A stretch of DNA of 64,000 bases from JBBIOU01 sp037443205 (GTDB taxonomy: Bacteria > Bacteroidota > Bacteroidia > Flavobacteriales_D > UBA2798): the NCBI GenBank assembly GCA_037443205.1, contig JBBIOU010000001.1, forward strand, positions 186,001 to 250,000. The letters run 5' to 3'. The translations under genes were made by a program, and so were the position numbers. The notes beneath the pieces were generated by a model that had not been told where the DNA came from, did not search any database, and saw only the letters and a program-made list of their open reading frames with translations. How positions within the stretch are numbered: position 1 is the first letter of the stretch; the number at the start of each line of letters is the position of its first letter. Shown piece after piece: positions 9,147 through 16,247 of the stretch.

Positions 9147-10142
9147 ATGACTAAAATAAAAACCTTAGGAGAATTTATTATTGAAAAACAAAGCGAATTT
9201 CCTTTCGCTTCGGGCGAATTAACTAAACTCTTAAGTTCAATACGCTTAGCCTCAAAAATTATTAATCGCGAAGTTAACCGTGCCGGTTTAGGCATAGATA
9301 TTTTAGGTTCTACGCATAATGAAAACATACAAGGCGAAGTGCAACAAAAATTAGACGTGTATGCCGATAACCAAATGATTTATGCACTCAAAGCACGTGG
9401 TGAAGTGTGCGCCATAGCATCCGAAGAAAATGAAACTTATGTAGTGTTAGATAATGAACTGTCTAAAAAAGGAAAATATATCGTATTGTTTGACCCCTTA
9501 GATGGTTCTTCTAATATTGACGTAAACGTATCTATAGGAACTATTTTCAGTATTTACAGAAGGTTGGATGAAAACAAACCCGTTTCTGAAAATGATTTTT
9601 TGCAAAAAGGCATCAAACAAGTAGCTGCCGGCTATGTTATTTACGGCTCTTCTACCATGCTGGTATATACTACCGGCCATGGTGTTAACGGGTTTACCTT
9701 AGACCCCTCAATTGGTACTTTTTGCTTATCTCATCCCAATATTAAAATTCCCGATTCCGGAAAAATTTATTCCATCAACGAAGGAAACTACAACCAAATG
9801 CAGGAGGGTGCAAAAAAATATATTGATTGGTGTAAACAAGAAGATAAAGCAAGTTCACGCCCCTACAGCTCTCGTTACATCGGTTCTCTGGTAGCCGACT
9901 TTCACAGAAATCTGTTAAAAGGAGGAATATATATTTACCCGGCTACTCAAAAAGATTCCAACGGAAAACTGCGTTTGTTATACGAAGCAAACCCCTTAGC
10001 TTTTATTTGCGAACAAGCCGGAGGCTTGGCTACCGATGGCAAAAACAGGATTTTAGATATACAACCTCAACAACTGCATCAACGTGTACCTTTGTTTATT
10101 GGTTCACGCCTGATGGTTGAAAAATGCATGAGCTTTTTATAA
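9147..10142 (+). CDS. fbp: Fructose-1,6-bisphosphatase, class I
   Basis: Gluconeogenic enzyme that hydrolyses fructose-1,6-bisphosphate to fructose-6-phosphate in the cytoplasm. 331 aa, the normal length. The metal-binding signature VLFDPLDGSSNIDVN is intact, the upstream acidic site EENE is present, and the substrate-binding region SRYIGSLVADFHR is clear. It follows the glycosyltransferases after 18 nt and ends before a hairpin at 10173-10197. Confidence 0.95.
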   Translation: MTKIKTLGEFIIEKQSEFPFASGELTKLLSSIRLASKIINREVNRAGLGIDILGSTHNENIQGEVQQKLDVYADNQMIYALKARGEVCAIASEENETYVVLDNELSKKGKYIVLFDPLDGSSNIDVNVSIGTIFSIYRRLDENKPVSENDFLQKGIKQVAAGYVIYGSSTMLVYTTGHGVNGFTLDPSIGTFCLSHPNIKIPDSGKIYSINEGNYNQMQEGAKKYIDWCKQEDKASSRPYSSRYIGSLVADFHRNLLKGGIYIYPATQKDSNGKLRLLYEANPLAFICEQAGGLATDGKNRILDIQPQQLHQRVPLFIGSRLMVEKCMSFL

Positions 10143-10172
10143 TTCTAAATTTGTCAGCTAAAAAAGTTTAAT

Positions 10173-10197
10173 CCCAAAATTCTAATAACTTTTTGGG
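10173..10197 (+). terminator. Hairpin after fbp, part of a dispersed repeat
   Basis: CCCAAAA (10173-10179) pairs with TTTTGGG (10191-10197) across an 11-nt loop. It lies 30 nt after the fbp stop and may end transcription, although no strong T tract follows. The right half (TCTAATAACTTTTTGGGTTAA) recurs almost exactly near 43941-43963, so it may be a repeat end rather than a dedicated terminator. Confidence 0.45.
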
Positions 10198-10292
10198 TTA
10201 ATTACAACAGCATAATATTTATGCTATAAGATGTACACTGCATGGTGTATTATAAAGACAAAAATTACTGCACGATTATCAATGCAGGTAAA

Positions 10293-11435
10293 TTAATTTT
10301 TTAAAATCTCTCTTGAAATTACCAGTTTTTGTATTTCAGAAGTTCCCTCACCAATTGTACATAGTTTAGAATCTCTGTAGTATTTTTCTACGGGGAAATC
10401 TTTGGTATAGCCATATCCTCCGAATATTTGAACGGCTTCGGTAGAAACACGCACAGCTACTTCAGAAGCATAATATTTGGCCATGGCCGATTCTTTGGTC
10501 ATTTTCATGCCTTTGTTTTTCATATCGGCAGCCTGATTAATTAACAGTTCAGCAGCTTCTATATCGGTAGCCATATCGGCCAGTTTAAAACTAATACCCT
10601 GAAATTCACTGATAGGTTTTCCAAATTGATGACGTTCTTTAGCATATTTGATGGCAGCTTGCAGAGCACCTTTGGCAATTCCTAATGCCAGAGCAGCTAT
10701 AGAAATTCTGCCTCCGTCTAATATTTTCATTGCTTGTATAAAACCTTCGCCTACATTGCCTATTAAATTTTCTTTAGGGATGCGGCAATTATCAAAAATT
10801 ATTTCGGTTGTTTCTGAAGCACGCATACCCAGTTTATTCTCTTTTTTTCCGGCTGTGAATCCGGGAGTGCCTCTTTCTACAATAAAAGCTGACATTCCAT
10901 GTGAGTCGCCTTTTTCACCGGTACGAGCTATAACAACAGCTACATTACCTGATTTACCATGGGTTATAAAATTTTTTGCACCATTAATTACCCAATAGTC
11001 TCCATTAAGTACTGCGGTGGTGTTCATGCCTCCGGCATCTGAACCGGTGTTGTGTTCGGTAAGCCCCCAGGCACCAATCCACTCACCGCTGGCCAGTTTA
11101 GGTAAATATTTTCTTTTTTGGTCTTCGTTGCCAAACGAGAGTATATGGCCGGTACATAAAGAATTATGTGCGGCTACACTTAAACCAATAGAACCACATA
11201 CTTTAGCTATTTCAGAGATTACGGTAACATATTCAAAATATCCCAAACCGGAGCCACCGTATTCCTGGGGTACCAGTACACCCATTAAACCTAATTCACC
11301 CAGTTTATGAAAAATATGCACCGGGAATTCTTGTGTTTCATCCCATTCCATTACATGCGGCCGGATTTCTTTTTCGCAAAAATCACAAACCATTTGTGTT
11401 ATCATTAACTGGTTTTCAGTTTCTATAAATTCCAT
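10293..11435 (-). CDS. Acyl-CoA dehydrogenase
   Basis: FAD enzyme that oxidises acyl-CoA to trans-2-enoyl-CoA in fatty-acid or branched-chain amino-acid breakdown. 380 aa, the usual length. Visible signatures are GAWGLTEHNTGSDAGGM (FAD/substrate site) and YRDSKLCTIGEGTSEIQKL near the C-terminus, which carries the catalytic Glu of the short/medium-chain type. It starts 11 nt after the apt stop on the same strand, so it may be the last gene of the HhH-apt transcript. Confidence 0.95.
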   Translation of the reverse strand: MEFIETENQLMITQMVCDFCEKEIRPHVMEWDETQEFPVHIFHKLGELGLMGVLVPQEYGGSGLGYFEYVTVISEIAKVCGSIGLSVAAHNSLCTGHILSFGNEDQKRKYLPKLASGEWIGAWGLTEHNTGSDAGGMNTTAVLNGDYWVINGAKNFITHGKSGNVAVVIARTGEKGDSHGMSAFIVERGTPGFTAGKKENKLGMRASETTEIIFDNCRIPKENLIGNVGEGFIQAMKILDGGRISIAALALGIAKGALQAAIKYAKERHQFGKPISEFQGISFKLADMATDIEAAELLINQAADMKNKGMKMTKESAMAKYYASEVAVRVSTEAVQIFGGYGYTKDFPVEKYYRDSKLCTIGEGTSEIQKLVISREILKN

Positions 11436-11446
11436 GGTAAATTTTA

Positions 11447-11977
11447 TTAATAGGTTACTAAATTAACAATATTATCAGTATAAGGTTTTAGTTTTTCTTT
11501 ACCATTTAAAAATGATAATTCTACGATAAATGCAAATGATGCTACCTGAGCCTGTTGCATTTTTACTAATTCTGCAGCGGCAGCGGCAGTACCTCCTGTA
11601 GCCAGCAAATCGTCATGTATCAATACTTTCATGCCCGGTTTAAGGGTGTCAATATGCATCTCTACTTCTGCTGAACCGTATTCTAATTGGTATTTGTAGC
11701 TGATGGTTTTATAGGGTAGTTTGCCCTTTTTTCTAACGGTGATAAAGGGTTTTTTTAATTTTATAGCCAGCGGCATACCAAATAAAAATCCCCTGCTTTC
11801 AACACCTAAGACAGCATCTATATTTAATTTTTCGTAATACGAAGTTAAATAATCTACAATATCTGAACATAATGCAGCATCTTCTAAAACAGGTGTAATA
11901 TCCTTAAACAAGATGCCCTTTTGCGGGAAATCGGGTACATCCCGGATAGTTTTTATTATTCGCTCACTAAGCATCAT
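11447..11977 (-). CDS. apt: Adenine phosphoribosyltransferase
   Basis: Purine salvage enzyme making AMP from adenine and PRPP. 176 aa. The PRPP-binding loop VLIHDDLLATGGTA is intact, and the N-terminal DVPDFPQKGILFKDITP is characteristic of bacterial Apt. The start ATG overlaps the stop of the helix-hairpin-helix gene (ATGA-type overlap), indicating co-transcription with it. Cytoplasmic. Confidence 0.95.
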   Translation of the reverse strand: MMLSERIIKTIRDVPDFPQKGILFKDITPVLEDAALCSDIVDYLTSYYEKLNIDAVLGVESRGFLFGMPLAIKLKKPFITVRKKGKLPYKTISYKYQLEYGSAEVEMHIDTLKPGMKVLIHDDLLATGGTAAAAAELVKMQQAQVASFAFIVELSFLNGKEKLKPYTDNIVNLVTY

Positions 11978-12894
11978 TGGGTAACTAAATAGGGTGCAAG
12001 TTTACTGTATAATTCATCATTCACCAAATCGGTTTTTTTAATTTCATCAGATGAGAGATAAGGACCGTGCTTTTTTCTGTAATTAACTATGGCATTAGCA
12101 ATGTTCCAGCTGTTAATATAAGGGTGTTTTTTTAGTTCTTCGGCAGTACATTGGTTTATGTTTATTTTTTTATAATATCCATCGGTATATATCTTATCTT
12201 GAATTTCGTTATATACTTCGGGTTTTAGGCCATAAATGTGTTTCAGTTGCTCAACGGAATAAAATCCCCCGGCTTTTTCTCTGAAATTAATTATCCTTTG
12301 TGCAAGTATGCTGCCAATACCTTTTAGTTTTATTAGTTCGCTTGTATCGGCCGTATTTATATTTATAGTTAATAACTTTTTATTTTCTGTTTTATGCTCA
12401 TATTTTTCAAAGTTTGTTTTTGGATTTTGTGTAGTGATTTTTTTTATCGGTGATGTTTCGGGTATTACTATATAAGGATATAATTGCAGATATAAACTAT
12501 CGGTCATACCCCAAAGTTTTTTCAGGTCTTCGGGTTTTTTAAAAAAGCCGCCTTTGTTGCGGTAGTTAATTAAATTTTTTACTTGTTTTTTGTTAAATCC
12601 GAGTGTATAAAGCTCAGTGCTATCTGCCGTATTGGGATTGAATTTAAACACATAAACAGAATCGGGTTTAAATGGTTTGGTGTTGATTTTTATGCGGCTA
12701 TTTAGTTCTTCGTTTATGGATTTATAATTTTGAATTTTTTCGGAAAAATTTTTAAACGAGGGTTGGTATGTGTTATAGAAATAATTATCAATGATTGTGA
12801 TAAGGGTGATTGAACAAATAATTAAAACAAATAAAGTGATAATACCTGATCGTTCACGTTTATTAAACGAAAAAAAATCTTTTATTATACTCAT
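11974..12894 (-). CDS. Membrane-anchored helix-hairpin-helix protein (ComEA-like)
   Basis: 306 aa. One N-terminal membrane segment (about residues 17-37) follows a basic cytoplasmic tail, then come three helix-hairpin-helix repeats of the ComEA type. The clearest are ELIKLKGIGSILAQRIINFR and a preceding ELYTLGFNKKQVKNLINYR. ComEA proteins bind incoming double-stranded DNA in the periplasm, and a comEC gene lies at 33.1 kb in this window. Many Bacteroidota carry such multi-HhH proteins without demonstrated competence, so a DNA-uptake role is inference. Confidence 0.75.
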   Translation of the reverse strand: MSIIKDFFSFNKRERSGIITLFVLIICSITLITIIDNYFYNTYQPSFKNFSEKIQNYKSINEELNSRIKINTKPFKPDSVYVFKFNPNTADSTELYTLGFNKKQVKNLINYRNKGGFFKKPEDLKKLWGMTDSLYLQLYPYIVIPETSPIKKITTQNPKTNFEKYEHKTENKKLLTININTADTSELIKLKGIGSILAQRIINFREKAGGFYSVEQLKHIYGLKPEVYNEIQDKIYTDGYYKKININQCTAEELKKHPYINSWNIANAIVNYRKKHGPYLSSDEIKKTDLVNDELYSKLAPYLVTQ

Positions 12895-12902
12895 TGAATT
12901 TA

Positions 12903-13040
12903 TTAGCTTTCTTCGTTCTCAGAGTATGAATCAGGTTCTGATTTTTTAGGCGTTTTTAATACTTTGTAGAAAAAATAGGCTGTAATGCATACAACGGGTA
13001 TTTGAATGCACAGCATGGTTATAAGAGCTTCGGTTTTCAT
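12903..13040 (-). CDS. MetS-like small subunit of an NSS transporter
   Basis: A 45-residue ORF (ATG 13040 to TAA 12903). It starts MKTEALITMLCIQIPVV, has one membrane segment (about residues 7-25) and a charged C-terminal tail (KTPKKSEPDSYSENEES). Its ATG overlaps the TGA stop of the sodium symporter (ATGA), a strong coupling signal. The pattern matches MetS, the short accessory membrane protein of the MetP methionine/alanine NSS transporter, known from Corynebacterium and widespread beside NSS genes. Family membership is by architecture and position; I could not align it. Confidence 0.7.
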   Translation of the reverse strand: MKTEALITMLCIQIPVVCITAYFFYKVLKTPKKSEPDSYSENEES

Positions 13041-14716
13041 GTTAATTTTCGGCCTTCTTTTAAACGTTTTTTATATGCTATTGATATGATTATTGTAATA
13101 CCAATGAATAAACTTAAAAGTAATGTTCTGGCTATATTTCTATAAAATATATTTTGTTTTATTTCATTGATTACACTTTCCGGTTCATTGTTATTAATAG
13201 CGGTATTAAGTTGTTCTTTTAGTCCTTCGTTGGTAATCATTTTTATAATGGAACTATTATCTAATGTCCATCCGTTGCCTGAAAGTACTGAATGAAATGC
13301 CTGACTCCAATCGTTGTTAAGCGGTTTTAGCAAGGAACCTAAAAAAACAATCATTAACATAGTAGGAGTAATATATTTTATAATGTATTTAAAAATAACC
13401 GGAATTTTTATATCTGCACCGCTGTTTAACTCTTTCCAGCCCTTAGATACGCCCCATACCCACGAAAACAGAATAGATTCGGCTAATGCAAATACAACCA
13501 GTGAAACAGTTCCTGCCCATTCATCATATTCGCTAAACACACCATATTTATAAAATATTACGGTTGGTAAACCCATAATCAAAACAATGAATCCGAAAGA
13601 CCATGCGGCTTTTTTTCTGTTCCAGTTAAATTCGTCTTGCATAAAACTCATCCATGGAGCACCCATTGCCAACGAGGATGTTATACCGGCAAAAAACAAT
13701 AATCCAAACCACATTACTCCGGCCATTACGCTTAAAATATCTCCCCATTTTTCAAACAGGTAAGGCATAGTTTGAAATGCCATTCCAAAGCCTGCATTTG
13801 CTTTTACCCAGTCTATACCTAAATAACCGGCAGCAATAGGTATTACGATTAAACTTCCTAAAACCACTTCAACAAATTCGTTCATAAATCCTGCTGAAAC
13901 TGCATTTAAAGCAATATCATCTTTCGATTTAACGTAAGCCGCATAACAATGTACAGTTCCCATGCCCAGTGATAGGGTAAAAAATATTTGTCCGGCTGCA
14001 GCCAACCACACTTTAAAATCCCATAATGAATTAAAGTCAGGAGTCCATAAAAAATTTAATCCTTCCCAGGCGCTGGCATGAGGTACTTCTTCGCTTGCTC
14101 CCGAGGTTCCCAAGGTTATTCCTTTAATGGCTAAAAACACACCAAATAAAATTAATAAAGGCATACCCACTTTGGCAACTTTTTCTATGCCTTTCAATCC
14201 TCTGGATAAAATCCAGGTGTTTAATCCCAAACATAAAATATAAAAAATGATACTTTCATAAGGTATTCCGGTTGTGGTAGAATTTATATCCGTATAATTA
14301 TCGAAAAAATCTTTTACCTCGGTTTGATTTAATCCGTTAAACGTTCCGACTACAGAGTGATATACATAAGACATTGTCCATGATTCAATATAGCAGTAAT
14401 AAGCGGCAACAGCAATATTGGTAAATATTCCAAATACACCAATATATCTCCATATAGCTCTTTTATTCATTGATTGAAATATGAAAGGCGTTGCATGATG
14501 CCCTAAGCGGCCACCAAATCTTCCGCTTGACCACTCAATCCATAATAAAGGTATGCCCATTAGCAAAAAACAAATGATATACGGAATTATAAATGCTCCA
14601 CCTCCATTGTTGGCCGCCTGAACCGGAAAGCGTAAAAAGTTTCCTAAACCAACTGCGTTTCCTGCCATGGCAAGAATTAAGCCCACGCGCGAGCCCCAAG
14701 CTTCTTTATTTGACAT
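13037..14716 (-). CDS. Sodium:neurotransmitter symporter family (NSS) transporter
   Basis: About 559 aa from the ATG at 14716, eleven or twelve membrane helices. The N-terminal GSRVGLILAMAGNAVGLGN is the hallmark NSS helix-1 region that binds sodium and substrate, followed by NNGGGAFIIPY. Expected to import an amino acid with sodium across the inner membrane. An open frame extends 18 codons upstream, but MSNKEAWGSR is the normal family start. It is translationally coupled to the MetS-like gene, which points to the MetP subgroup. Confidence 0.92.
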   Translation of the reverse strand: MSNKEAWGSRVGLILAMAGNAVGLGNFLRFPVQAANNGGGAFIIPYIICFLLMGIPLLWIEWSSGRFGGRLGHHATPFIFQSMNKRAIWRYIGVFGIFTNIAVAAYYCYIESWTMSYVYHSVVGTFNGLNQTEVKDFFDNYTDINSTTTGIPYESIIFYILCLGLNTWILSRGLKGIEKVAKVGMPLLILFGVFLAIKGITLGTSGASEEVPHASAWEGLNFLWTPDFNSLWDFKVWLAAAGQIFFTLSLGMGTVHCYAAYVKSKDDIALNAVSAGFMNEFVEVVLGSLIVIPIAAGYLGIDWVKANAGFGMAFQTMPYLFEKWGDILSVMAGVMWFGLLFFAGITSSLAMGAPWMSFMQDEFNWNRKKAAWSFGFIVLIMGLPTVIFYKYGVFSEYDEWAGTVSLVVFALAESILFSWVWGVSKGWKELNSGADIKIPVIFKYIIKYITPTMLMIVFLGSLLKPLNNDWSQAFHSVLSGNGWTLDNSSIIKMITNEGLKEQLNTAINNNEPESVINEIKQNIFYRNIARTLLLSLFIGITIIISIAYKKRLKEGRKLT

Positions 14717-14907
14717 TTTGTGTTTTTTTCTGTTAGTGTTGTTCAAATATAATGCTTTTAATCGAAACAACTATAAATGAATCATTGCATGAATAATTTA
14801 AACCTTAAAAAGTTATTAGACTTTGTTCAAGGTTAGCTGAATAACAAATTTTTGATAATATAATTAGGGGTAAGAATTTATTTGAAAACCGAAAGGTAAT
14901 AAAATGC

Positions 14908-14932
14908 AAAAAGCCGCCCTGTTTGGGCGGCT
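14908..14932 (-). terminator. Rho-independent terminator after the DUF2795 gene
   Basis: AGCCGCCC (14912-14919) and GGGCGGCT (14925-14932) form a perfect 8-bp GC-rich stem with a 5-nt loop. Read on the minus strand it is followed by TTTTTGCATTTT. It lies 18 nt past the stop of the DUF2795 gene and insulates it from the NSS operon. Confidence 0.88.
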
Positions 14933-14950
14933 GATATTGGTTAATGTTTT

Positions 14951-15172
14951 TTAGTATTCATCCTCGTTGAAGAAGAAATCTTCTTTAGAGGGATAATCCG
15001 GCCAAATATCCTCTATACTTTCGTACATATCTCCTTCATCTTCCATTTCCTGAAGATTTTCTACAACTTCCATCGGGGCACCGGTACGCAGGGCGTAGTC
15101 AATCAATTCGTCTTTGGTTGCAGGCCATGGTGCATCTTCCAGGTATTGTGCAAGTTCAAGTGTCCAGTACAT
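14951..15172 (-). CDS. DUF2795 domain protein
   Basis: 73-residue acidic cytoplasmic protein. The start (MYWTLELAQYLEDAPWPATK) and the following DELIDYALRTGAPMEVVENL match the small DUF2795 family found throughout the Bacteroidota; its function is not known. It is a single-gene unit: 138 bp upstream are free and a strong terminator follows. Unusually for this phylum it has a good Shine-Dalgarno (AAAGGAG, CTCCTTT at 15179-15185 on the plus strand) 6 nt before the ATG, which suggests high or specially regulated translation. Confidence 0.85.
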   Translation of the reverse strand: MYWTLELAQYLEDAPWPATKDELIDYALRTGAPMEVVENLQEMEDEGDMYESIEDIWPDYPSKEDFFFNEDEY

Positions 15173-15178
15173 AATTTA

Positions 15179-15185
15179 CTCCTTT
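15179..15185 (-). promoter_or_regulatory. Strong Shine-Dalgarno of the DUF2795 gene
   Basis: AAAGGAG on the minus strand, 6 nt from the ATG at 15172. Bacteroidota mRNAs usually lack such sites, so this one stands out; two others in the window precede gldJ and the second porP gene. Confidence 0.7.
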
Positions 15186-15310
15186 CTTTGGTTGGTGTGG
15201 TTCGCTAAAAATTACGCGAAAGTATTTTTTTTGTTTTAAAAAATTACAAAAATTTAAGATTAATTATAAGAATGTTAAATTATTGATATTCAATTATTTA
15301 AATTGTTTTT

Positions 15311-15859
15311 TCACATCCTGGGCTTCCAGGGTATTTCGTTGGCAGCAAAATCCTGGGTTAGTTGACGTGATAACACAAATAAATAATCAGATAAACGATT
15401 TAGGTAGCTAAGTACCTGTTGTGGAACGTCTTCTTGTTGTGAAAGTTCAACACAGAGTCTTTCTGCTCTTCTGCACACACAACGGGCTATGTGTGTGTAT
15501 GAAACAATGGGGTTTCCGCCCGGCAAAACAAAAGATTTCATCGGGGGCAATTGGTCGTTCATTTTATCAATGTTATTTTCTAAAAACGTAATATCTGCAG
15601 GTATTAATTCGGGTATTTTCATTTTTGATTTTTGAGGGTCGCTGGCCAGGATAGCTCCGATAGTAAACAGGCGGTCTTGTATTTCGAGAAGATTTGTGAT
15701 GTGTTGATGATGGATAGGTTGATCGCGTATTAAGCCTATCCATGAATTTAATTCGTCAATGGTTCCGTAAGTTTCGATACGCAGATTACATTTTAAAACT
15801 CTGGTTCCTCCGATTAAAGAGGTTTGTCCTTGATCACCGGTCTTAGTGTATATCTTCAT
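15311..15859 (-). CDS. Cob(I)alamin adenosyltransferase, PduO type
   Basis: Transfers the adenosyl group of ATP to cob(I)alamin, giving coenzyme B12 for enzymes such as methylmalonyl-CoA mutase. 182 aa. The ATP-binding N-terminus YTKTGDQGQTSLIGGTRVLK is typical of the PduO family, and the later RCVCRRAERLCVELS holds the conserved Arg and Glu residues. Cytoplasmic trimer in the family. Its ATG directly abuts the stop codon of the 110-aa gene upstream (TAA|ATG), so the two are an operon. Confidence 0.93.
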   Translation of the reverse strand: MKIYTKTGDQGQTSLIGGTRVLKCNLRIETYGTIDELNSWIGLIRDQPIHHQHITNLLEIQDRLFTIGAILASDPQKSKMKIPELIPADITFLENNIDKMNDQLPPMKSFVLPGGNPIVSYTHIARCVCRRAERLCVELSQQEDVPQQVLSYLNRLSDYLFVLSRQLTQDFAANEIPWKPRM

Positions 15860-16192
15860 TTATAATATTGCTTTGATTTTTTCGAGTGTTTGCTTTTCAA
15901 GTTCCTCAAAATTATCATCCGTTAAAAAAATGGTAGTTAAGTCTTCAATTAAATGGCGTTTATGTTTTTCGCTAACTACAAATTTTTTAGCTAATGCCGC
16001 TATTGTTGATTCTCTTTGCAACTCAGTTTGAGATTTATAGAAAGCAACCACTTCTTCAAATATGGCATCGCCTACACGTGCAGCAATCAGTTGTTTTTCG
16101 ATGGGAGTAAATTCATGGTCAGACATTGCTGCATGTGTATAAATGTATGAAATAAAATGTTCGTAGGTCCAGTTCTCTGATTGGTTGAGCAT
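15860..16192 (-). CDS. Conserved hypothetical helical protein
   Basis: 110 aa, almost entirely predicted alpha-helix, no signal peptide. Segments such as DHEFTPIEKQLIAARVGD and LIEDLTTIFLTDDNFEELEK recall the acidic helical TerB-like fold, but this is a resemblance only. It is directly upstream of the cobalamin adenosyltransferase with no spacing, suggesting co-expression. Function unknown. Confidence 0.7.
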   Translation of the reverse strand: MLNQSENWTYEHFISYIYTHAAMSDHEFTPIEKQLIAARVGDAIFEEVVAFYKSQTELQRESTIAALAKKFVVSEKHKRHLIEDLTTIFLTDDNFEELEKQTLEKIKAIL

Positions 16193-16247
16193 AAAGATTA
16201 TTTTTTAAAACAAATATAGTTTTATTTTTGGATAATTGATAAGTATA

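Noticed and set aside
13037..14770. Longer start for the NSS transporter at 14770
   Set aside because: The extra 18 residues are basic and hydrophilic and precede the normal family start (MSNKEAWGSR at 14716).
15860..16192. Call as a TerB tellurite-resistance protein
   Set aside because: Only the general helical and acidic character fits; no metal-binding motif can be assigned.
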